Positions 35,335 through 47,470 are shown, counted from the first letter of the stretch. The stretch is 64,000 nt of DNA from Cherax quadricarinatus (GCF_038502225.1 NC_091323.1:25800237-25864236); one strand, 5' to 3'. A program made the numbers and translations. Notes: generated by a model from the letters alone, not told the origin.

Positions 35335-36515
35335 GCAAGAAAACTATGAAAACAATGCATTACATCTATTTCTGGCGTAACTATATTAAAACTTCAGTGG
35401 GTATAACAAAATGTAATTTGAATAGTTTTTCAAGTGGAATTGACAGCCAACAGGTAACAGCTGTATCAGACTCCACATCAGGTGTTCAAGCGGTAATACT
35501 GAACAACATTTTTTTCTATTATTTTCTGACTCCATATGGGTTCAATTTTATTACTTTTTTTTTTTGGTCCACAAAGGGGTACCCTTATGTACACTTATTA
35601 TTTTTTATTTACAACCTGAGAACGTGTCATTTGATCGGCTTCAGATTTCCAATAGTGCTGAACTATAATTAGGAGAAGGATCCTGGAACTATTGGCATGT
35701 AAGATGGCCTCTGGGAAGTATTATGTAACACATTCACTTATTTTGATTTCTATGTGATAAACTGAGAAAGTCTCTCCTGTTCGGTTTCATCAGTGGTGTA
35801 TCCAACTTACAAGAAGTTTGTAATGTCACTAGAGTTTGTTGGTAGTAATCTGCAATTTGTTTAAAACTGATATGGTATTTGTCCTGTAAAGTATAATTTA
35901 GTAACTATGGTTATTTTGTAAGTCTTGAAACTTTAATGGCTGATGCTTCTTGTGAAAAGGTCGAAACTGTTTGTATTTAACTTGTGTAGGTACAAATTTG
36001 CCAGTTAACTAACTTAGTTAATCAAGTTGTAACTATTGGATTCTCTTCGACAAGTCGGCAATGCATCTTTTGGTCGGCATCAAACCTTTAGTGCTGTTAT
36101 TATCTCAAGGGAATCTTCCACTGATTCTGGAGTGTGCAAGTTGTAATCTGCAAATTTTACAAAACTGATTTCCTTGTCCTAACTGAAGAATACCTCTTCC
36201 GAGAGACTTCAGAACTTAAGCACTATCTATACTTAGATATTAAGTTAATTAAAAATTTAAACAGCAATCTCTAATATTCCTTTTCAGTACTCTGAGGGAG
36301 ACGGGGAGGTGTCTGATTTAAAAGGTCATTAACTAGTATCTATGGTTTGATTTCGGTGAATGTTAATTAAACAAGATTTAATAATCCGGAGAAAATTTAA
36401 TTTCAGATTCTGGATCATTATACTGGCGGCTGATAAACGCTGGTTGGCCTAAATTTTCTTGAGAAAGTGTTTTCCTGTCAAGTTTGTTTATTTCCTCTAT
36501 ATAACAACTAAGCTC
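35335..36515. other. Unassigned AT-rich sequence
   Basis: TTGTGTAGGTACAAATTTGCC near 35982 is shared in diverged form with about 26270, so part is an old dispersed repeat. No gene seen. Confidence 0.4.
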
Positions 36516-36517
36516 GG

Positions 36518-36690
36518 TTAGGCTGTTAGATAGCAACCAATTGTCCAGGAAGACACTGCCGTCCTATCACAGGAGTGTGAAACAGAGGCCTCTTAAACAT
36601 TTTTGCACTATGGTAAGATTGCTTAGATTTTCTTTGTCTCATAAACATGTAAAAGAACAGGTACATCTTGTAAACCTATATTTTTATTCA
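36518..36690 (+). repeat. Fragment of the RTE-related leader
   Basis: Aligns with 1150-1310: TTAGATAGCAACCAATTGTC, ACTGCCGTCCTATCACAGG, GATTGCTTAGATTTTC and TGTCTCATAAACATG in the same order. It runs into (TA)n. Confidence 0.65.
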
Positions 36691-37177
<487 letters not shown>

Positions 37178-37188
37178 ATATATATACA

Positions 37189-37257
<69 letters not shown>
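37178..37257. repeat. (TA)n microsatellite
   Basis: TA run with a short ACATATTAA interruption near its left edge. Confidence 0.9.
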
Positions 37258-37260
<3 letters not shown>

Positions 37261-38470
37261 TCTTCACTTTGTTGTGTTACTAATGCACAACACGATAGTG
37301 ACTTTCTTTTGTGCCTAACAATATTTTATTACATGTAAATTATATTACCTGTATACTGTAGAAAAGAAATTTATTATTATTATTATCATTATTACGATGA
37401 AGATAATTATTATTAGTCTTGCGATATTTCCTTTTCAATGGGAGCTCTGGTCAGAGACCAGGCGGCAGGAATAATCATCCCCGGAATCAACAATACATGT
37501 AACATATATTAACAGGCACACAGTGTAAAATTCAACCACTGGAATACCTAATTTCAATAACAATTCTGAATGTATACAAGCACTTGTGCGTGTTTATGTT
37601 TAACTGTCCATGCGAGGAGTAAAGGGAGCGGGGGCGAGAGGCACACACACGTGATTGAAAATAATCACAAACAGGCGATATCAAGTATGCAGGATAAGCA
37701 ATATTAAAAATAATTCAATAGTAGCAAATAGTAGCAGAAGTAGCAACAGCGGCCACAGTAAAGTAGCAGAAAAGCAATATTACTTGTACACTCTAGACTG
37801 GAATACTGCGGTACATTAAATTACATAAAATGCAGGTTAAATTGCGGCTCTAGAGAATGCACTTAAGAAATTTCAGTGGCCTATAAATTCAAACGACTGA
37901 GCTATTCGGAATGTCTAAAGTTACAAACTGTACTTCCTAGAACATAAACGAAAAAGTTGTACAGTATCGTAATTTACACCGGGATAATACTGGAGGACTG
38001 CTTCCAAATTTGCACAATGAAATTAATCTTCAAGAAAACGGGAGGCATTGTAACGCGAGCTTGAAATAATTACATTAATGTAATAACTTAATAACCATCA
38101 GACTCTCTTCAGATATAAGTTTAAATATTAATAGATTATTTAAAGTCTTCAAAGTGCAACTTGACATGTTCAGTCAAGCAGTTCTTGATCAACGGGGCTG
38201 TGGTGACTATGCTGAACTAGGCGCAGCGAATAGTGAAAAACCTTTTAGCTGTAGTATATGTTTAAAATAATTTTCTCTCAAATTACATTTGAAAAAAAAA
38301 ATGGCAATTCAAACTGGGTAAGACCCTTTCATGTGCTGTATAGGTTTCAAACCTTTTTACTCATTAATGCCTTACTCACCGGGAGTGCTAGCTGGATACC
38401 GGGTCGAGGGGCAATGATCCCCTGAACCACCAAGAGGTAAACACCAGGTATGTGTGCCAAGTGTTAGAGG
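37258..38470. other. Mostly unassigned; SINE fragments
   Basis: GGTCAGAGACCAGGCGGCAG (37450) and CCGGGTCGAGGGGCAATGAT (38400) are diverged SINE body pieces. An (ATT)n-like run is near 37375. No gene seen. Confidence 0.45.
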
Positions 38471-38479
38471 AGTAGCAGG

Positions 38480-38610
38480 ACTCACCTGACAGTGTCGCTT
38501 ACACCAGCAGGCTGCTGACGCCGCACCAACACCGAAGCAGTAAGTTCAACACCAATCTCACTCTCAGAAATACAACTCTGGCGGAGACCTCAAGTTATAT
38601 GAGGCAGCGC
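38480..38610 (-). promoter_or_regulatory. Candidate promoter and first exon, minus strand
   Basis: On the minus strand an ATATAAC box (38595-38601) is followed about 110 bp later by a good splice donor, CAG then GTGAGT (junction at 38486/38485). The span is richer in G+C than its surroundings. This could be a TATA promoter with a short non-coding first exon. No initiator, ATG or downstream exon is visible, and chance is quite possible. Confidence 0.2.
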
Positions 38611-38639
38611 TAGCTATCCTCTCTCTACCACTACTTCAA

Positions 38640-39110
38640 ATGCATTTGTCTAAATGTTTTCAATATATTTATTGAACCTAGTTGATATTTATGATTTATG
38701 TATTATTTTGACTTCACTACTCAGCGTCTTTAAGCTAAATGCTTTCATTTACAACTATGATAAATTTGTCACAACAGTAAGAAAGGAAGACTAACACTCG
38801 TGTGTGACTAACAGATACACATCACTAATTATAACTTCCTGAACGTCTTTTTAAATTCACATTCTTTTAATTATCCTTTTTAAGAAAAAAATATTAATGG
38901 TATTATTTTTAAATCGTTCCTTTACCGTCAAAAACACTTGGGATATTTAAAAGACACCGAACTTTTTGAAAACTTTCCAAGACGAGAAAGTTCCATCAGA
39001 TAATCTTGAAAGTTTCAGTGTTTCAAGTTTCCTCAAAGTTCCAGCAAAGTAGAGTATATGACCCTCCTGTTGCCACTAAAGACGCCACGAGACTGAAGAT
39101 GGGACTTACA
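38640..39110. other. Unassigned sequence
   Basis: AT-rich, no recognisable feature. Confidence 0.5.
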
Positions 39111-39610
39111 CCAAGAGGGAGGGAGGGACCCGGGGTTGGCGTGGGTCACAACCACCGTGAGGGGAAAGCCCCAACGGAGAGGGGAATGAGTGTGGTACAC
39201 AGCGAGGGGGAAGAGGGAGTAAGGGGAGGAGAGAGTGGATGCGGCTCGGTGGCGAGTGAGAGGTAGGTAAGGAGGGAGCAGAGGAAAGGAGAGACGGGAA
39301 CAGGAAAGGAGAATGATAGGGAAAGGGTGGATGTGACTGGGTAGTGAGTTTGATGTCAGAGGTAGGAGGGAGGATAGGAGAGAGGGGAAGGAAGTAAGAG
39401 GGTGGAGGAAGAGAGATGTGGTGAAGGAGAGAGACAGTAAGGCAGGAGACTGGGATGAGGAGGAAGAGAGATGTGGTGAAGGAGAGAGACAGGGATGAGG
39501 AGGAAGAGAGATGTGATCAAGGAGAGAGACAGTAAAGCAGGAGACAGGGATGAGGAGGAAGAGAGATGTGATCAAGTAGAGAGCCAGTAAGGCAGGAGAC
39601 AGGGATGAAA
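39110..39610. repeat. Purine-rich tract with ~55 bp tandem units
   Basis: The plus strand is G/A-rich. From about 39402, units of roughly 55 bp carry GAGGAAGAGAGATGTGGTGA, AGGAGAGAGACAGTAA and GGCAGGAGACAGGGAT, about four times, one shortened. The minus-strand frame is a low-complexity artefact. Confidence 0.75.
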
Positions 39611-39859
39611 AGTAAAGCATTCTTTTAATAACACAGAAAATGTTATTAAAAGGCCAAATGCGAAAGGTGACTCTGTAAACAGAAGATAAAGATAGATAAC
39701 ATTAAAGAAAATAAGAAAAATGAGAAGTATGAGGAAAAAATATATAGACTACAATATGAATAAAAAAACAGAAAGTGAAAAAGAAGAGATAATGGGAAGA
39801 TGACAAGAGAACGAAAGAAAACGAAAGCAAGGAGTAGGTGAGAGGAGGTAAAGTTTGTG

Positions 39860-39916
39860 AGGGGGAACGGGAGTTGGGGTGGGTGGGGGAGTGGGAGGGA
39901 GGTGGGAGGGGGAGTG
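39860..39916 (+). repeat. G-rich tract with G-quadruplex potential
   Basis: Many G runs of three to five separated by one to five bases (GGGGG, GGG, GGGG, GGG, GGGGG, GGG, GGG, GGG, GGGGG) on the plus strand. Confidence 0.7.
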
Positions 39917-40160
39917 TAAACTTTAATATTTTAACCTAGAAAGAAAACAAACGGGGTCCTCCGGGCAAGAAGGAAACTTGTATACAGCTGACACTTTTCG
40001 TCTTGGCAGACATATTAGTTTGTTTTCGTTTTGTGTTGAATAATGTATATTTGTACACGTCTCTTTCCCTTTGTAAATTTTAATTGTTAGCGTTATCCTA
40101 GTCAACCCTTACAAATAACTACTTACTAGTATATCTAGGGGCTGCTGGCTAGTTTGTTCC

Positions 40161-40197
40161 GCCTATTGTAGTAAACGTCAAGTTTACTACAATAGGC
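40161..40197. repeat. Perfect 16 bp palindrome, 5 nt loop
   Basis: GCCTATTGTAGTAAAC at 40161-40176 and its exact reverse complement at 40182-40197 flank GTCAA. Confidence 0.95.
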
Positions 40198-40429
40198 ATA
40201 TAAACCTTCATTCTACACTTTTAAAGTTTTTTAGACTTACTTCTGTTAGTCCATCTTCTTTTTAAGGAACAAAGTCATATTAGAGATCGGCACAAGTGTT
40301 AGTACAACAAGAGAATTCTGATGTTCTGTAATATAAAACTAAGCTAACATAAACACACTTTTTTTAAAGAAAGATCGATTTGTAGTCCAAGATCTATTAC
40401 ACAACCTCAGCTCATTTCAGGGCCCGGCC

Positions 40430-40640
40430 TTACCTTAGGTATACTCTCGCCTCCTAGAACGCCACCCCCAACAGTCACCTAGCGGTAAAAAGATATCCAA
40501 GTTACTATTTACTGTTACGTGAACCTACGAAATAAGTGTAAACAGAGTTGCCCATTGTCTCCACAGGAGTTAGTTTGAACCAGGAACCTTTGGTTGGGAG
40601 GCTAAGGCACAAGCGCGGAGCTACGAGCCACTTTATGCAC
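40430..40640 (-). repeat. Diverged tRNA-derived SINE, minus strand
   Basis: On the minus strand a B-box-like GGTTCAAACTA (near 40573-40583) is followed by a body with GTTCACGTAACAGTAAATAG, parallel to the SINE at 20390-20525. Confidence 0.45.
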
Positions 40641-40880
40641 TGTGTCCTTGACTTCACATTTAAAAGTTTCTCAATACATTTTTGACTGAACCAAACAGAA
40701 GGAACAATATGCTTGACCTGATTCTGACAAACAAGGAAATCCTGGTCAATAATCTTGAAGTCGGAGAAGAAAATACAGTGAACAAAAAATACATTCGCTT
40801 TAACACCTCCTAGGAAAAAAACGTAATAACAACACATTTAGCATAACACATTTAACAATAACACATTTAACAGTAATATA

Positions 40881-41030
40881 CTGTTAGAAAGCATTCATCC
40901 AGGGAGGTACAACCTTCCTGTTATTTGAGAATGAAATTGAAGCCTGCTAAAAGTTTTGCACTCTGGCAGGATTTCTGATCTTTTCATTCAATCTCATGAA
41001 TATAAAAGACGAAAGGTAAATCTTACAAAC
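40881..41030 (+). repeat. Fragment of the RTE-related leader
   Basis: CATCCAGGGAGGTACAACCT, AAAAGTTTTGCACTCTGGCA, GGATTTCTGATC and AATCTCATGAATAT follow the order seen at 1150-1310 and 36518. Confidence 0.6.
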
Positions 41031-41261
41031 CTTGAGTGACATTCAGAATACATTTATCTTTACCTTCCTGTGTCTTCGTAATAAATCTTCCTCTGTAATG
41101 TATTCTTTCCAATTTATGAGTCCCGGTCAGAGATTGAGCCGTTGCCTGCTCTCAGGCAACACCGCCTACGAAACCATCTTGTGTTGCCTTTAAAAACCTG
41201 ATAATGGTTCGTCACAACATAAAGCTAACATGAATGACCCTTGCCAGAACGATGCCAGGTA

Positions 41262-41292
41262 TAATACTTGTGTACGAGCTACACAAGTATTA
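41262..41292. repeat. 13 bp palindrome, 5 nt loop
   Basis: TAATACTTGTGTA (41262-41274) and TACACAAGTATTA (41280-41292) flank CGAGC. Confidence 0.85.
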
Positions 41293-41495
41293 TTACAGAA
41301 ACATAAATCAAACAAATGTGATCCTATATAGATAAACAAGAGAGGCGTAATTTCAACAAGGAGGAGCATCAACAAGGTTGATGTTCCTCTATTTAGAGGA
41401 GCATCAAAAGAGTAAACACATATACAATATGCTAGAATTCAACAAGAATTTTAAAACATGTATAAAACAAGTTTAACGAGTTTATGAATTCCAAA

Positions 41496-42763
41496 CTTTG
41501 GACCCTCGACCAGCGATGGCATCGATTAACGATAAATCTGACTAACGATACATTTTATTGCAAAAATTTTACCTCGATTAACGCTAAAAAACTCGACCAA
41601 CACTATTCCTTCCGTCTGAGACGCGTCCACTTCTGGCCAGTGTTTACAAGCCAGCCAGCCACCGCGGTCGCTTCCAAGCATACAATCGGAACATTTCATA
41701 TTATCACAGCCTTTTTAGTGATTGCACCTGCAAAATAAGTCACCATGGGCCCCAAGAAAGCTTCTAGTGAGAACCCTACAGCAAAAAGGGTGAGAATTAC
41801 TATGGATATGAAGAAAGAGATCATTGCTAAGTATGAAAGTGGAGTGCATGTCTCCGAGCTGGCCAGGCTGTACACAAAACCCCAATCAACCATCGCTACT
41901 ATTGTGGCCAAGAAAACGGCAATCAAGGAAGCTGTTCTTGCCAAAGGTTCAACTATGTTTTCGAAACTGAGATCGCAAGTGATAGATGATGTTGAGAGAC
42001 TGTTATTGGTATGGATAAACGAAAAACAGATAGCAGGAGATAGCATCTCTCAAGCGATCATATGTGAAAAGGCTAGGAAGTTGCATGACGATTTAATTAG
42101 AAAAATGCCAGCAACTAGTGGTGATGTGAGTGAATTTAAGGCCAGCAAAGGTTGGTTTTAGAGATTTAAGAATCGTAGTGGCATACATAGTGTGATAAGG
42201 CATGGTGAGGCTGCCAGTTTGGACCAAAAAGCAGCTGAAAAATATGTGCAGGAATTCAAGGAGTACATAGACAGTGAAGGACTGAAACCTGAACAAGTGT
42301 TTAATGGTGACACTGACAATGTTGTGAAACACGTTAGGAATGTCATAAAGGAATGGGAGGTACAGGCCTCTATGGGCAGATATGTTGTGCGACAGAGGTC
42401 CAGTGACTCTCAAGCTGGTCCTAGTGGCATTAAAAGAAGGGAAGTAACCCCGAAAAAGGACTTGCCACCTCAAGTCCTAATGGAAGGGGATTCCCCTTCT
42501 AAACACTAAGACCATCAACACGCTCCCTCTTCCCATCCCATCAATCATCACCAGATCTTCACTGTGCATGTCTTCTTCAGTTTGTGTGTATTAAAATTAA
42601 TATTTCTTGTGTTAAAATTTTTTTTTCAATACTTCTGGGTGTCTTGCACGGATTAATTTGATTTCCACTATTTCTTATGGGGAAAATTTACTTGACTAAC
42701 GATTATTTTGACTAACGATGAGCTCTCAGGAACGGATTAATAGCGTTAGTCGAGGGTCCACTG
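41496..42763 (+). mobile_element. Tigger/pogo DNA transposon, internally deleted
   Basis: TIRs are TGGACCCTCGACCAGCG (from 41499) and, inverted at the right end, CAGTGGACCCTCGACTAACG (42744-42763). Subterminal ACTAACGAT/GATTAACG repeats lie inside both ends (about 41525-41590 and 42695-42750). The right end is followed by TA, as expected for a TA target; the left TIR is mutated in its first bases. The element is only about 1.27 kb because most of the catalytic part of the transposase is missing. Full pogo/Tigger elements are usually over 2 kb. Confidence 0.8.
41745..42509 (+). pseudogene. Tigger/pogo transposase, DDE core deleted
   Basis: The ATG at 41745 has a strong context (GTCACCATGG). 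Residues about 13-65 (RVRITMDMKKEIIAKYESGV, HVSELARLYT, STIATIV) are the psq/CENP-B N-terminal helix-turn-helix that binds the TIRs. Residues about 75-138 (LRSQVIDDVERLLLVWINEK, AIICEKARKLHDDL, FKASKGWF) are the Tc5/CENP-B HTH. Codon 139 is TAG, where the family normally has a coding codon; the same frame then continues (RFKNRSGIHSVIRHGEAAS). At codons 183-190 LKPEQVFNGDT is the start of the DDE domain with the first Asp. The text then jumps to a C-terminal tail (VVKHVRNVIKEWEVQA to DSPSKH), so the rest of the DDE core is gone. It cannot transpose by itself but may bind DNA if read through. Confidence 0.8.
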
Positions 42764-42769
42764 TATACT

Positions 42770-43340
42770 GGAGATAAATCTTGACATTTCGGTACATCCT
42801 TGATCAATACAAACTAATTATCAATCGTAACTTGATAATAGTTTAAGTAGGTTCGAAATGTCCATATTGAGATTCATCACTAAAACTCTGACTTTTACTC
42901 AGTGATAATATAATAATAATAATTTGCATGGAAACGGAGCAATGCAAAAGATATCATCTATATATATTAGAATATACCTCAAAGAAGGATAGGTCTACTT
43001 AATACATTAAAAAGACTGCCTATAAAGAACAAGAAATGTTTCATTTGTTATAATCATGTCAGCTTTCACATAAATTAATGTCAGTACTGCATCAATTTAT
43101 TTCTTTTTTAAAGCAGACTATCAAACGAACCTTACTGGAAAATGGAAAATATCTAAAAATATATTTTTTATTTTATTTTACAAAAGTGAATAAACATGGT
43201 TTACGGAGTATTAATTTAACTCGAAAACTTAACGACATAACATATCTTTGCTAAAATTAGGCTAACACAATTTAACTTAATCATGTTCAACCGATCTTCG
43301 ATCACCCAATATTAGGTTATCATTATTAAACATCAATGAC
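42770..43340. other. Unassigned AT-rich sequence
   Basis: No recognisable feature. Confidence 0.5.
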
Positions 43341-43342
43341 AT

Positions 43343-43885
<543 letters not shown>

Positions 43886-43927
43886 GCATATTTTGAAATC
43901 ACCTGTTTACTGTGATCTTATTGCATA

Positions 43928-43941
43928 TGTATATATATATA

Positions 43942-43984
<43 letters not shown>

Positions 43985-44012
43985 AATATATATGTATATA
44001 TATATATATATA
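43928..44012. repeat. (TA)n microsatellite, interrupted
   Basis: TA run with AATG, TGTATA and AAATA interruptions. Confidence 0.9.
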
Positions 44013-44013
44013 C

Positions 44014-44094
44014 AAATAACCCGCACATAAAAGACAGAAGCTTACGACGACGTTTCGGTCCGACTTGGACCATTGACAAAGTGACTTTGTCAAT
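44014..44094. repeat. Dispersed repeat with CGTTTCGGTCC and hairpin
   Basis: GACGACGTTTCGGTCCGACT followed by the palindrome CATTGACAAAG TGA CTTTGTCAATG (44071-44095). GAAACGTCGTC near 51440 is a related inverse piece. Confidence 0.6.
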
Positions 44095-44505
44095 GTCGTC
44101 GCCGAATAGGCATGTGCGAGTTATTTGTGTATCGTTGTCACGATCTTGGCTTGGCTTAAATAGCAACGCTCATCTTGCCATATAGGACAAGCGAAAATTT
44201 GTGTATGCAATAATTTCGCCAAAATCATTCTGAACCTAACGAAAAAATATATTTGATTGTGTTTGTTTAGTACTAAATAATTGTAAACGTATTTAAAATA
44301 TATTTAGTTGGGTTAAGCTAAAATAAATTACACTTGTTATAATAAGGTTAGGTAAGTTTTCTAAGATTCTTTTTTTCCAAAATTATAAATTTCTACATTA
44401 ACATTGATGAAAAAAATATATCTTTAAACGTATAAGAGAAAATTTCAGGTAAGACTTAATTTTAAATGAGTTCTTGCTAATTGACCAGTTTTACATATTC
44501 GGCAC

Positions 44506-44508
<3 letters not shown>
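44095..44508 (+). mobile_element. MITE-like element, copy 6, rearranged left end
   Basis: Right TIR intact (inverse of GTCGTGCCGAATA ending at 44508) and followed by (TA)n. At the left, GTCGTCGCCGAATAGGCA is followed by about 40 bp of foreign sequence before the family text resumes at CGATCTTGGCTTGGCTTAAA (from 44141), with a small GGCTT duplication. Confidence 0.7.

Positions 44509-44587
<79 letters not shown>
44509..44587. repeat. (TA)n microsatellite
   Basis: Pure TA run after MITE copy 6. Confidence 0.95.
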
Positions 44588-44589
<2 letters not shown>

Positions 44590-45110
44590 AATAATTGTAA
44601 AATCGTGTTTACAAAAGAAGCTATTATATTTGTTTTATAACAATGCTAAATAATTTATTATATTTCATAAAAGAATCAGCCTTCTCGACCAATGAGAATA
44701 CAGCCGGTGAGCCTCAGAAATGATATTATCTTAGCTGACTTTGTCCTCAGTGAGTAACCTTGAGCCTGGAGTGTTTACAACCTCGCCAACAGTTGTGCCA
44801 GGAGAACCACAACTCTCCTTCCAACTCACACTGAGCTTATAAAAAAAAAAAGATTAAGAAATAAAAAGAACATGGAACATATTTACATAAATCAACATAA
44901 CCACCAGCACATAATAACGTAATTATTAATTTACCTAAAAAAAATGATTGCTTCATGAATATTGTTTCGATGGTGAATATATAATATTAACTAAGGGGTC
45001 GTAACTGTGGGTCACTGATTAACGTGTATAATTATAGGTGTGAGAGGCAAGGAGCTACTAGCTCTCATTTCACCCCTCCCGGTCATATGCACAGTGCAAC
45101 ACTAGGGTAT
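44590..45110. other. Unassigned AT-rich sequence
   Basis: No recognised feature. Confidence 0.5.
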
Positions 45111-45112
45111 CT

Positions 45113-45342
45113 TTAGTGAGGAAACGTTTCGCCACACTGTGGATTATCAGTCCAATACAAAGAAGAGTGGTCAAGATCAAAAAGAGTTCGAGGTAATCAG
45201 TCCCTCAGCCTGAAGTCAATATAATCAGTCCATCCATCTTTTCAAGACTGATGAACTGATTACTTCAAACTCCTGATCTGCACCATTCTTCTTTATATTG
45301 GACTGATGAATCCACTGTGTGGCGAACCGTTTCCTCACTAAT
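45113..45342. repeat. Foldback element, ~90 bp imperfect arms
   Basis: The left arm begins TTAGTGAGGAAACGTTTCGC and the right arm ends with the inverse (GGCGAACCGTTTCCTCACTA). Inner parts also pair (GGATTATCAGTCCAATA with TATTGGACTGATGAATCC; AGAGTGGT with ACCATTCT). Arms cover about 45113-45205 and 45245-45342 with mismatches. Confidence 0.75.
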
Positions 45343-45566
45343 GCTGCACATGTGTCTAATTTATCAACTTGTCGGTTCTCTGAACCATTTATCCACATAC
45401 AATGAAGCAGCTGGTAGCGAGGCACTCTGCCGGGAAGGTCGTCTGTTACACCAGAGCTTCCCTCACTGTACCTTCAGAATTTATTTAATCAGTTAAGGTA
45501 TTCGTAACCGATGGTATTCAGTTTACCTGAAGGGGCGGTTATTCTGAACTGTATTACTCGAAGCCT

Positions 45567-45803
45567 CTAAGGCAGAAAGACATCATCCTGGAGGGTGTTC
45601 CGGGGGTCAACGCCCCCGCGGCCAAGTCCTTCACCAGGCCTCCCGGTGGATCAGGCCCTGATCAACCATGTTGTTATTGTGGCCAGCAATAACAGCTTGA
45701 TCTACAGGGAAGCCTGGTCAATGACCGGGCCTAGGGGGGGGGGGGGTTAACCTCCGGAATACCCTCCAGGTAAACTCCAGATGGATGTCTTTCTGCCTTA
45801 GAG
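45567..45803. repeat. Inverted SINE-body dimer (foldback)
   Basis: The outer arms CTAAGGCAGAAAGACATC (45567) and ATGTCTTTCTGCCTTAG (45785) are inverse. Inside, the left half carries the SINE body reversed (CCGGGGGTCAACGCCCCC) and the right half carries it forward (GACCGGGCCTAGG, poly(G), TCCGGAATACCCTCCAGGTA). A G run of about 14 marks the right half. Confidence 0.7.
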
Positions 45804-45804
45804 T

Positions 45805-46185
45805 CGTCGATTAATACAGGTTATAATCACCGGCCTTTAGGTAAATAAATGACAATTAAAATGTGACAGAAGCAAGTAAAGACTGACGCTTCAACGAGAC
45901 AACACTAAAAATGAATTAGCTCCAACAATAATAGCCATTATTATGACAGTAACAATAATGAGTACATTAATATATTCGCTAATATAGTTACTAAGATTAT
46001 CTAAAAATTACCTGCACATAATAACAATATCAATAAATGTTAGTGGAAAATGTATAATAAAATAATATTAAAATTACAATTAAGATAATACTGCAGACAA
46101 TAGTGAATAATAGTGACAGTACTATGGATTCATAGTAGCAACAATTAAAAAATAACAATTTGTGATGGATAATAAGCAACAATTT
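45805..46185. other. Unassigned AT-rich sequence
   Basis: No recognised feature. Confidence 0.5.
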
Positions 46186-46198
46186 ACAGGGAAGGTAT

Positions 46199-46480
46199 TT
46201 CGGCTGTGGTGGTAGTAGTGGTAGTGGTGGCTGTGGTGGTGGTATAGTAGTGGTAGTGGTGGCAGTGGTGGTGGTGGTAGTAGTGGTAGTGGTGGCTGTG
46301 GTGGTGGGAATGGCAGTGGCGGTGGTAGGAGTGGCAGTGGCGGTGGTGGTTGTGGTGGTTGGGGTGGTAGTGGTAGTGGCAGTGGTGGTGGTGGTGGTGG
46401 TGGTGGTGGTGGTGGTGGTGGTGGTGGTGGTGGCGGTGGCGGTGGCGGTAGTGGTCGTGGCAGTGGTGGTGGTGTATACA
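46199..46480. repeat. (TGG)n trinucleotide repeat, interrupted
   Basis: GTGGTGGTAG/GTGGCAGTGG units passing into a pure GGT run at about 46380-46430. The poly-Val and poly-His frames are artefacts. Confidence 0.95.
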
Positions 46481-46489
46481 GTTCATCAG

Positions 46490-47215
46490 GAGAGTCAGCT
46501 TGGGGTCCTAGGTTTCAGGCAGAGCCACCATCTTGTAAGTGAGACTCCCATAAAAGCAGTACATAACACTCCAGTCACAAGGGTGATTCGTTATTACCAA
46601 TATCAACAATATAATTCTACACTTGTATAATCTACTGCACTCTAAGATACAGAAGCGGAGAGCGTGTTTATCTTTCTATCCACACAAGTTACACTTTCTT
46701 CTCTTAAAACTGATACACCAACCTGCCACATATACGAGAAAACCTACAGGGGCCATGCAGGGCTTGGAGACTGAGAGGTAATAAGATTTAATTCGTGGAA
46801 AGGTAAAAAGCCCCAGTTACTTTGATCAATGGGTTAAAAAAAGTGTCTTCATAAGTTGGCGCAGAAGCCGCATTCAGGTCATAATTGCTGATGTCATATG
46901 ATCATAACTCACGTCTTCAGTTTAAAAAAAAAAGTTGTTTATGATGAATTATGCAAAGATTTTGTTCTTTATCATTTTTTACAAACTCAGCGCAGCCCAT
47001 CCCCCAATTTTTTTTTCACTGTTCACAAGAAAACGCACGCTTGATATAGGGAAAAAATATCGAGAATAAGGAGCGATAATTCTGAGAGTAATTCATGCTC
47101 CCATTGTAGAATAAGCTACCTAATTTATATGTAGCTGCAGCAGTGTTTCCTCATCTGAAGAAAATGATTCGAGTCCGCAACACAATGACTTACATGACTT
47201 TTTTTCTTCGAAGGG
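46490..47215. other. Unassigned sequence
   Basis: Short frames only; no motif recognised. Confidence 0.5.
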
Positions 47216-47470
47216 ATGTGAGAGTCTGAGGTGTGTATGTGTGGGAGAGGTGAAGGACTTGAGGGAGAACAACAGAGGGATGTGAGAGACTGAGGTGTGT
47301 ATGTGTGGGAGGGGTGAAGGACTTGAGGGAGAACAACAGAGGGATGTGGGAGACTGAGGTGTGTATGTGTGGGAGAGGTGAAGGACTTGAGGGAGAACAA
47401 CAGAGGGATGTGAGAGACTGAGGTGTGTGGGAGAGGTGAAAGATTTAGGGGCGAACACTAAAAGGGATGT
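47216..47470. repeat. 64 bp minisatellite, ~4 units
   Basis: Units with GGGATGTGAGAGACTGAGGT, GTGTATGTGTGGGAGAGGTG and AAGGACTTGAGGGAGAACAA; the last unit is shortened. Minus frames (SFTSPTHTHLSL) are artefacts. Confidence 0.85.

Noticed and set aside
35346..35672. Plus frame of 108 codons
   Set aside because: AT-rich, partly homopolymer T runs (poly-Phe); no motif.
39006..39266. Plus frame of 86 codons near the purine tract
   Set aside because: Gly/Glu-rich low-complexity text in a G/A-rich region; no motif.
46184..46630. Poly-Val and poly-His frames
   Set aside because: Direct product of the (TGG)n repeat.
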